Shown piece after piece: positions 5,969 through 10,902 of a stretch of DNA of 10,902 nt. The notes under the pieces were generated by a model, which saw nothing but the letters and a program-made list of their open reading frames with translations, was not told the DNA's origin and made no database searches. The DNA comes from JACNKV01 sp964422145 (GTDB lineage Bacteria > Fidelibacterota > Marinisomatia > Marinisomatales > JACNKV01). Within the stretch, counting starts at the first letter, position 1, and each line of letters begins with the position of its first letter. The translations under genes and the position numbers were made by a program. The DNA is taken from the NCBI GenBank assembly GCA_964422145.1, contig CAYQZV010000029.1:1-10902 (forward strand), written 5' to 3'.

Positions 5969-6693
5969 TATTTGTGCTTCCTCTTTTTGCTCAAGAATTA
6001 GAAGAATTAAATGAGCAGATTGCCATTGTACGTTATGAAGGGGCCGAAATGAATGATTATCTAACTATTGCTTTTTCTTGTGCAGATGCAGACGCTTACT
6101 GTCCTGACTTTGATGCTTCAGAAATGATGGGTGTTAATAATCATCCTGGGTATGATTTTATTAATGACAATAATGAACTTCTTGGAAGATGGTTTGAAAT
6201 CAAATGGGTTAATAAAAATATTCAACAATATGCAGGTGAAGGCAGTATGGATTTTGTTTTGGCACCAGCAGATGTAATGCTGAGCGTAAAAATGCTAGAT
6301 TTATATTCCGTGTCATCAAAAAATGGTTTAAATGTTAGAGAGAAACCATCTACTAGTGGCAATAGGATTGGTGTTCTAAATTTCAATTCTTTAGTGAACA
6401 TAGTTTCAAAAACAGGAATAGAATTCACTATAGATGATAATGATATAACAAAAATAATATCTGGTCAATGGGTTAAAATAGAAAGCGTATATCAAGGAAA
6501 AAGCACAAGTGCTAATATTGTTTCAGGATATGTTTTTGACGGATACTTATCGAAACTATCAACTAGAATAACTCAAGAGCACTACTTTGGTTACCCCAGT
6601 AATAGAAAAGCATACGAGGGTACATACGAAGAAGGAAAATTAATTTCTGAAAAATGTTGGGATGAAGATGGTAATGATAAAGAGTGTAACTAA
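5947..6693 (+). CDS. Exported SH3b-domain protein with YwqK-like tail
   Basis: This 248-residue protein starts with a signal peptide (MKRPWVILFVLPLFAQ). A region of unknown function follows (residues 17-115), with Cys45 and Cys52 that could form a disulfide. A bacterial SH3 domain lies at about 118-203: NGLNVREKPSTSGNRIGVL, then GQWVKIESV and GYVFDGYLSKL. The C-terminal YEEGKLISEKCWDEDGNDKECN (227-248) resembles the closing unit of YwqK/MORN-type proteins. SH3b domains often bind peptidoglycan or other envelope polymers, so a role in the periplasm or at the cell surface is likely; the exact function is unknown. The gene sits alone between composite repeat C and the terminator at 6771, and repeat copy 9 abuts its stop. 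Confidence 0.8.
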   Translation: MKRPWVILFVLPLFAQELEELNEQIAIVRYEGAEMNDYLTIAFSCADADAYCPDFDASEMMGVNNHPGYDFINDNNELLGRWFEIKWVNKNIQQYAGEGSMDFVLAPADVMLSVKMLDLYSVSSKNGLNVREKPSTSGNRIGVLNFNSLVNIVSKTGIEFTIDDNDITKIISGQWVKIESVYQGKSTSANIVSGYVFDGYLSKLSTRITQEHYFGYPSNRKAYEGTYEEGKLISEKCWDEDGNDKECN

Positions 6694-6715
6694 ATGAAAC
6701 CCCTCTGGCTCAAAT
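6694..6715 (+). repeat. Start/stop repeat, copy 9 (last)
   Basis: ATGAAACCCCTCTGGCTCAAAT abuts the TAA of the SH3b gene. Its ATG opens a 15-codon ORF (6694-6741, beginning MKPLWLKYAG) with no gene behind it, so it is the empty downstream end of the array. Confidence 0.82.
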
Positions 6716-6770
6716 ACGCAGGTAATATGTTCAAAAGATAATTAATCTTTCCCAAACCATTAAGCAAAAG

Positions 6771-6792
6771 CCCCGCATTCGTGGGGTTTTTT
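6771..6792 (+). terminator. Intrinsic terminator closing the array
   Basis: CCCCGC (6771-6776) pairs with GTGGGG (6781-6786), including one G-U pair, followed by T6. With the following GTTTCCCC it matches the first half of the composite repeats; similarity stops at about 6800, so the promoter half and start repeat are missing here. Confidence 0.85.
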
Positions 6793-6901
6793 GTTTCCCC
6801 AGATAAGTGTTTTCTTTCCATTTTATGTCTTCCCGTGCTACATATATGCTACCCAGTAATATTCTCTTTGATTAAATTCGCGGGCTTTATCGAGAATAAT
6901 A

Positions 6902-6974
6902 GGGGCCGTAGCTCAGTTGGGAGAGCGCCTGAATGGCATTCAGGAGGTCGTCAGTTCGATCCTGATCGGCTCCA
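6902..6974 (+). tRNA. tRNA-Ala (anticodon GGC)
   Basis: A complete 73-nt cloverleaf can be folded by hand. The acceptor GGGGCCG pairs with CGGCTCC, the D arm is GCTC...GAGC, and the anticodon stem CCTGA/TCAGG carries loop ATGGCAT with anticodon GGC. The T arm is GTCAG-TTCGATC-CTGAT, and the discriminator is A. The third acceptor pair is G-U, the G3:U70 identity element of alanine tRNAs, which agrees with the anticodon. CCA is not encoded. It lies about 100 bp after the last array terminator and marks the right edge of the AT-rich block. Confidence 0.97.
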
Positions 6975-7053
6975 CAAATCATTGTTTCGTAACGACTCCG
7001 ATCCTATTAGATTTACTTAGTTTAGAATAAAACAAAAAACGAGGTAGTATTTC

Positions 7054-7590
7054 ATGCAGGGAAAGAATTTTGATGCATTGTTTCATGTATTGAGCAGTGA
7101 ACAGCAGATTATCATGCGCACGGACCAAAAGGCATTCACGCTGATGTCTATTCTGGGTGTATTTATGGTGTTTTTCATTATTCATTTTTTAAAAATTCAG
7201 ATGAACTGGTTCAATGTATCAATGGTAATGATTTATTTTGTTGCAGCTTTGGTAGCAATTATCAATCTGGTGCTGGTGATCGTCCCGCGAATCAGAAAGG
7301 ATTCTTCCCATGATGAGAATCCGGCGATCAATGCCACCTTTTTCGGGGGCATCAGCGCATTCAAATCTTCTCAAGAGTACGCAGCGTACCTTAAAGAAGT
7401 GGCCGAGGATGACGAAAAAATGTACAATATGTTTTCCAATCAGGTGTTTGCGCTGGGCAAGATCAACAAGTATAAAAATGCAGCATTGAAACGAGCTATC
7501 CTGTATTTTGCGATCGCCATTGTTTCTGAGCTGCTGATTATCATGTCGATGGCCTGGAGCCGGGCTCTCACATTTCTTTTTCCAGGTTAA
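7054..7590 (+). CDS. PycTM (DUF5706)-like membrane protein
   Basis: This 178-residue inner-membrane protein has three predicted spans at about 28-46, 55-78 and 148-167. The first follows RTDQKAFTLMSILGVF, which resembles the DxKAxxLL-x-x-x-G start of DUF5706/Pycsar effector proteins. The soluble loop (80-146) holds NATFFGGISAF, SQEYAAYLKEVAEDDEKM and QVFALGKINKYKNAALKRA, again the expected pattern for that family. In Pycsar defence such proteins damage the membrane when they sense cCMP or cUMP, but no pyrimidine cyclase is visible here, so defence cannot be claimed. GAGGT at 7041-7045 supports the ATG. The stop overlaps the next start by one base, so the two genes are probably cotranslated. 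Confidence 0.66.
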   Translation: MQGKNFDALFHVLSSEQQIIMRTDQKAFTLMSILGVFMVFFIIHFLKIQMNWFNVSMVMIYFVAALVAIINLVLVIVPRIRKDSSHDENPAINATFFGGISAFKSSQEYAAYLKEVAEDDEKMYNMFSNQVFALGKINKYKNAALKRAILYFAIAIVSELLIIMSMAWSRALTFLFPG

Positions 7591-8120
7591 TGAAAATCAC
7601 ATCATGCATTCTGGCTGCACTTATTCTGGCAGCATGCCAGCCCCAAGGCACTCCCGGGCCTCAGGGCAAAACGGGGCCACCCGGGCCGCAGGGACAGCCG
7701 GGTGAAGCCGGTCCTCCCGGACCGCAAGGTGTTCCGGGAGAAGCAGCGCAAATAGATCCTGCACTGCTGAAAAGACTTGAATCTGCTGTAAAAAACATTC
7801 CTTCATCCACTAATGGAAATCAGGAAGAAATAGTTGCTTCAGTTCATTTTTCGTTCGGTATTGCGCCGCCAATTATGGGATTTGCCGTGCTGACGAGTCA
7901 CGGCAATCTTTACCAGCTTAAGAATAAAAATCCTGTAACGATTGGAGATACGTTTGAACACCTTGCGCACATAGGTGATCATTCAAATTTTGTGTCCCTT
8001 TCATTTCTATCCGGCGGGGAAGGGCAAAAGAATTTTTATATTGCCATTACGGAAGACGGGTACAGCTATGTTTCCGAAGATCTCAAATCCTGGCAGCCCA
8101 AAGGGCGCATACCTTATTAA
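7590..8120 (+). CDS. Collagen-like lipoprotein
   Basis: This 176-residue protein begins with a lipoprotein signal peptide with lipobox LAAC, making Cys16 the lipidated N-terminus. Directly after it come eleven uninterrupted Gly-X-Y triplets (residues 20-52: GTPGPQGKTGPPGPQGQP and onward), rich in Pro at X and Y, as in bacterial collagen-like triple helices. A short helical segment follows (PALLKRLESAVKNI, 57-70). A globular beta domain then runs from 82 to 176, with FSFGIAPPIMGFAVLTSHGNLYQL and YIAITEDGYSYVSEDLKSWQP; the latter looks like a single beta-propeller or sialidase-type blade, though this is uncertain. The likely picture is a trimer on a short collagen stalk anchored in the membrane. 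The ATG shares its A with the preceding TAA. Confidence 0.8.
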   Translation: MKITSCILAALILAACQPQGTPGPQGKTGPPGPQGQPGEAGPPGPQGVPGEAAQIDPALLKRLESAVKNIPSSTNGNQEEIVASVHFSFGIAPPIMGFAVLTSHGNLYQLKNKNPVTIGDTFEHLAHIGDHSNFVSLSFLSGGEGQKNFYIAITEDGYSYVSEDLKSWQPKGRIPY

Positions 8121-9882
8121 CAGCCTTAAAGCAGCAGCTGCAGCTGTCCTGCTTTCCGCCAGTCTTTCTTCACAGAACGATCCGATTGCCATCGACGGCC
8201 TTTTTGCCGATTGGTATTCTGTTGCGGTATATGCTGAAGATTACACTGACGATGTCCACGACTGGGATATGGAAGCCTTAAAAGTGGCACACGATGACAC
8301 TTATTTGTATATGTATTTCTTCTTTTCCGATGATGAGCACCTAATGCAGGATTGGAATGACATCAGGCTGTTCATTGATTTGGATAACGACACTACCAGC
8401 GGCGCCAGCATTAACGGTATGGGCGCTGATATAGAATGGTGTTTTGGCTGCAGGGAAGGATTCTACATACACGCTGGCGGGCAGGAAACGATTTGGCAGA
8501 ATGATCTTCAATTGAGAATGATGCCTACCATAACCGATACTCAGTTTGAGATAGCGATAGGATTGGAATCCAACGCAATGACATTGTGGAATTCCTTTAC
8601 GCCTGATACCATCCAGATTGTTTTTTACAGCGATGCAACTGGTTCAGATGATCAAATGCCGGAAGACGGAAGTACGGTTGAGTACGTGATTGGTAATACA
8701 ACGGTTGCAGGTCTGCAGGAATTATCTCTTTCAAAAAAATCCGAAAGCGATATTCGTATCGTTTCCTATAATGTATGGTCGTCCAACATTGTGGAGGATG
8801 ATTATGAAGTGTATTTCGAAAGGATTTTGAAAGCACTCGATCCTGACATCATAGCGCTTCAGGAATTTTATAACACAGCTGATACGACAGAATTAAAGTC
8901 CCTGATTTCCGCATGGCTTCCGGATGACCAATGGTATATGAGCGGGCTTTTCCGCGACAACATTATTGTATCAAAATATCCTGTTATCGGCGAATCGTAT
9001 GTCACAGAATCCACGCGAACCATGGTTACCTTGCTTGATACAGAAGAAGAGCTTGGAAAAAATCTCATGATTCTGAATTCCCATCTTGCCTGCTGCAGCA
9101 ATAATGATGGGCGCCAGTACGATGCGGACCAAATTACAGCATATCTGCGGGACTGGATTCAATCAGGCGACGGACCGTTTACGCTTCCGGAGGGAACGCC
9201 GTTTCTTCATGTCGGGGATTTTAATTTAGTCGGTTACCGGCAGCAGCTGACCACACTTACGGACGGCGACATTGAAGATGAATCCACGTTTGGATCCGAC
9301 TTTCTTCCGGATTGGGACACGACAGCACTTTCGGATGTATTTTCGGTTTCCACTTCCGAACGCATGGGATATACATGGCGGCGTGATTACAGTTCGTACA
9401 GCCCCGGAAAGCTGGACTACATCCTATATACGGATAGCGTAATTGACACCGGAAAACACTTTATTCTGAATACACTCAGCATGTCCGAAGAAGCATTATT
9501 GGCAAACAATCTGGAATCTGGTGACACCTTCAGCGCATCAGACCATCTTCCGCGTGTGCTGGATATTTCCGGTATCCGGGAATTGACTGCGGAAAGTGAT
9601 GCGCCGCTTCCGGCATCGTTCAAATTGCATCCGCCGTTTCCGAACCCATTTAATGCTTCTGTTACGATTCGATTTGATTTTCGCACAGAATACCAGAAGG
9701 ATATAACATTAACAATTTTTGACATACAAGGGCGGCTAGTGCAGACATTGGTTTTTGGATCCAGCGAATCCGGAAAAAATGAGATCACATGGAATGCATC
9801 CGGGAATCCCAGCGGTCTTTATTTCGCGGAACTCTCGATTGGAAACCAACGTGAAATCATAAAATTGGTGTACCTAAAATAA
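8068..9882 (+). CDS. Secreted CBM9-like/EEP nuclease-phosphatase with T9SS tail
   Basis: Numbered from the ATG at 8068, this is a 604-residue secreted enzyme. The frame is open further upstream, but this start is the last one that keeps the signal peptide (AAAAAVLLSASLSSQ, ending near residue 36); it overlaps the collagen-like gene by 53 bp. Residues 37-215 form a beta domain (IAIDGLFADWYS, YLYMYFFFSDDE, RLFIDLDND) like CBM9/DOMON sugar-binding domains. Residues 229-500 are an endonuclease/exonuclease/phosphatase domain with the expected set: Asn235 (SYNVW), Glu266 (LQE), His339 (NSHL), Asp384 and Asn386 (GDFN), Asp450 (KLDY), Asp492-His493 (SDHLP). Residues 520-604 (PPFPNPFNASVTIRF ... GLYFAELSIG) are a Type IX sorting domain, so it is probably delivered to the surface. 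The substrate (nucleic acid or a phosphoester) is unknown. Confidence 0.86.
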   Translation: MFPKISNPGSPKGAYLINSLKAAAAAVLLSASLSSQNDPIAIDGLFADWYSVAVYAEDYTDDVHDWDMEALKVAHDDTYLYMYFFFSDDEHLMQDWNDIRLFIDLDNDTTSGASINGMGADIEWCFGCREGFYIHAGGQETIWQNDLQLRMMPTITDTQFEIAIGLESNAMTLWNSFTPDTIQIVFYSDATGSDDQMPEDGSTVEYVIGNTTVAGLQELSLSKKSESDIRIVSYNVWSSNIVEDDYEVYFERILKALDPDIIALQEFYNTADTTELKSLISAWLPDDQWYMSGLFRDNIIVSKYPVIGESYVTESTRTMVTLLDTEEELGKNLMILNSHLACCSNNDGRQYDADQITAYLRDWIQSGDGPFTLPEGTPFLHVGDFNLVGYRQQLTTLTDGDIEDESTFGSDFLPDWDTTALSDVFSVSTSERMGYTWRRDYSSYSPGKLDYILYTDSVIDTGKHFILNTLSMSEEALLANNLESGDTFSASDHLPRVLDISGIRELTAESDAPLPASFKLHPPFPNPFNASVTIRFDFRTEYQKDITLTIFDIQGRLVQTLVFGSSESGKNEITWNASGNPSGLYFAELSIGNQREIIKLVYLK

Positions 9883-10199
9883 TGCCGAAACATTCCGATA
9901 TTATTTATTCCACTGATCCCGATTTCAAAGAACCGTCTTCCAGTCAGGATGAAATAATTTCCAAGCAGGACTTTCGTGTAATGAGGCGGAAGATTGGAGG
10001 AGGTAAAATGGTTACGCTTGTTTCCGGATTTCGCGGAAGGGAAGGTGATTTGAAATCACTTGGGAAAAAGCTGAGATCTTTTTGCAGTGCCGGCGGTTCG
10101 GTAAAGCAGAATGAAATTTTGATTCAGGGAGATCACAGAGATAAGGTGGTGGAATATCTGCGGGAACTCGGCCATTCTGCAAAGCCTTCCGGCGGTTAA
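9882..10199 (+). CDS. yciH: SUI1/eIF1-family translation factor (YciH-like)
   Basis: This 105-residue cytoplasmic protein ends in the SUI1 fold. Residues 36-50 read RKIGGGKMVTLVSGF, then DLKSLGKKLRSFCSAGGSVKQNEILIQGDHRDKVVEYLRELGH (56-98). The GG-x-V-K-x-x-x-I-x-x-QGDHR stretch is diagnostic of the eIF1/YciH family. In bacteria, YciH binds the small ribosomal subunit and affects start selection or represses translation under stress. The first 30 residues are a variable polar extension. Its ATG shares a base with the stop of the preceding enzyme gene, so it may be translated by coupling even though the functions seem unrelated. The bacterial symbol is given by family only. Confidence 0.92.
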   Translation: MPKHSDIIYSTDPDFKEPSSSQDEIISKQDFRVMRRKIGGGKMVTLVSGFRGREGDLKSLGKKLRSFCSAGGSVKQNEILIQGDHRDKVVEYLRELGHSAKPSGG

Positions 10200-10242
10200 T
10201 CCTGTTTTATTATATGACGTTACACGTTTAATTTAATTGCTT

Positions 10243-10902
10243 ATGAAATTCGTATTCAGATCCATATTGATACTGAGTTTAGTCGGAATATGGTCTTGCT
10301 CAAAGTCGCCTCAGGCTGATATTGTTATGCTGGTTTCGGCAAATGTCCATGGCCAGCTTGATCCCTGCGGCTGAAAAAAGAATCCTCTGGGCGGTCTGCC
10401 CAGACGCGCAACGATCGTTAATAACCTTAAAGCTGAAGGGAAGCATCTGCTTGTGTTGGACTCCGGCGATGCTTTCTTTAAAGCGGATATTCTTCCCAAC
10501 AATACACGGGAAGCGGATATTCTCAAAGCTGAGACCATTCTGAGCGGCTACGAACGCATCGGATACGACTGTATCAATGTAGGTGGATTTGATTTTGCCA
10601 ACGGAAAGGAATTTCTGTTTGGGCTGCAAAACACTTCAAAGATTCCCTTTATATCGGCAAATATTGTTGATACCGAAACAGCACAGCCCGTCTTTGACCC
10701 CTATGTTATTGTGGAGCGGCAAGGGATGAAGATAGGAATTATGGGGCTTTCCGATCATCTGCCGGCTCATGTGGAAGGCCTTGGAGTGGACGATGTTTTT
10801 TCATCCGGGAAGCGTTACTTGGCAGAAGTTGAGCAGAAGTCTGACATTACAATCATCCTGGCCAACGTTGACCGCAAGATCACCAAAGATCTGCGAAAGC
10901 AT
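10243..10902 (+). CDS. UshA/5'-nucleotidase-like selenoprotein lipoprotein (partial)
   Basis: Read with the in-frame TGA at 10372-10374 as selenocysteine (residue 44), this frame stays open to the window end, 220 codons in all. Residues 1-19 look like a lipoprotein signal (SLVGIWSC, lipidation at Cys19). Then ADIVMLVSANVHGQLDPCG-U-KKNPLGGLPRR marks the start of a UshA/5'-nucleotidase-type metallophosphatase domain. Later landmarks are LLVLDSGDAFF, YERIGYDCINVGGFDFANG, IPFISANIVD and GMKIGIMGLS. As I recall the family, related proteins often have Cys-Gly-Cys before the GG-x-x-RR motif, so the TGA would replace the second Cys. Two usual metal ligands look changed: SANVHG where HTNDxHG is typical, and GGFDF where GNHEF is typical. 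Catalysis may therefore differ. The 3' end is cut by the window. Confidence 0.85.
10372..10404 (+). promoter_or_regulatory. Bacterial SECIS element (UGA plus hairpin)
   Basis: Eleven bases after the TGA, TCTGGGC (10386-10392) pairs perfectly with GCCCAGA (10398-10404) around the five-base loop GGTCT (10393-10397). Counting the T of TGA as 1, the loop G and U fall at 23 and 24. As I recall, these are the same positions and the same GGUCU loop as the E. coli fdhF SECIS recognised by SelB. No T tract follows, so it is not a terminator. The structure was folded by eye. Confidence 0.85.

Noticed and set aside
2619..6715. CRISPR array
   Set aside because: The repeat copies are too short, irregularly spaced (from about 140 bp to more than 1 kb) and separated by genes, not spacers.
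2619..6715. Classical integron attC sites
   Set aside because: I found no RYYYAAC/GTTRRRY core pairs and no integrase. The weak GCC-TCT-GGC inverted match inside the repeat is not kept by compensating changes between copies.
6967..6980. tRNA 3' end GGCTCCACAAAT as an attachment core related to the repeat's GGCTCAAAT
   Set aside because: The similarity is short and gapped, and the array lies on the 5' side of the tRNA. It is probably chance.
6781..7020. 79-codon ORF across the tRNA
   Set aside because: It reads through a terminator and a perfect tRNA-Ala cloverleaf, so it is not a gene.
7975..8067. ATG at 7975 as the start of the EEP enzyme
   Set aside because: It would overlap the collagen-like gene by 146 bp and add a second hydrophobic N-terminus before a normal signal peptide.
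10243..10374. A 43-residue peptide ending at the TGA, or a pseudogene with a nonsense mutation
   Set aside because: The frame after the TGA stays open for 176 codons with family motifs, and a SECIS-type hairpin sits at the right distance. Decay alone does not explain both.
10386..10404. The GC-rich hairpin as a transcription terminator
   Set aside because: No T tract follows it and it lies inside a continuous coding frame.
10300..10629. Minus-strand and alternate-frame ORFs of 73-109 codons over the selenoprotein
   Set aside because: They have no recognisable domains, and they only appear because the true frame is broken by the TGA.

Overview
The window looks like a chromosomal segment of a free-living member of the FCB superphylum. 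Neomarinimicrobiota (Marinimicrobia/SAR406) or a close relative is my best guess. The evidence is a Type IX-type C-terminal sorting domain (FPNPFN...) on a secreted enzyme, many exported proteins whose signal peptide ends in ...AQ, a bacterial SUI1/YciH protein and a DPP-IV-like S9 peptidase. No taxonomic marker such as rRNA is present, so this is inference.

Layout. (1) Positions 1-2273 are ordinary core sequence: the 3' end of a uracil-DNA glycosylase, overlapped by ATGA with a complete exported dipeptidyl-peptidase IV-like gene. (2) Positions about 2274-6800 are a visibly AT-rich accessory block. It holds about eleven small genes, all on the + strand: an ABM-like protein, a zinc-ribbon protein, a 35-aa membrane peptide, exported or membrane proteins of unknown function, a Cys-rich metallothionein-like protein, a YwqK/MORN-type protein, a GNAT acetyltransferase, a DUF1579-like protein and an SH3b protein. 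The block is threaded by nine copies of a short direct repeat, consensus ATGAAACGCCTCTGGCTCA. Some copies form the start codon and signal-peptide coding region of a gene. Others sit exactly on the stop codon of the preceding gene, followed by the next ribosome-binding site. Three copies lie in a larger repeat of about 90 bp made of a terminator hairpin, a conserved TATAAT-bearing segment and the start repeat. A fourth copy of the terminator half closes the block. The gene content and layout resemble an integron-like cassette array, but no integrase or recognisable attC site is visible. (3) tRNA-Ala(GGC) at 6902-6974 marks the return to less AT-rich sequence. (4) Positions 7054-10199 are a tightly packed + strand cluster with overlapping ends: a PycTM-like membrane protein, a collagen-like lipoprotein, a secreted CBM9-like/EEP nuclease-phosphatase with a T9SS sorting tail, and SUI1/YciH. 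(5) From 10243 to the window end is a 5'-nucleotidase/UshA-like lipoprotein whose reading frame crosses an in-frame TGA at codon 44.

The two most noteworthy things are these. First, the TGA in the last gene very probably encodes selenocysteine: it falls in a CG-U context where I recall relatives having CGC, the frame stays open for 176 further codons, and a 7-bp hairpin with a GGUCU loop follows at the same distance as I recall for the E. coli fdhF SECIS. Conventional ORF calling misses this gene. Second, the start/stop repeat array looks like an undescribed way of building or shuffling small gene cassettes around a shared signal-peptide start.
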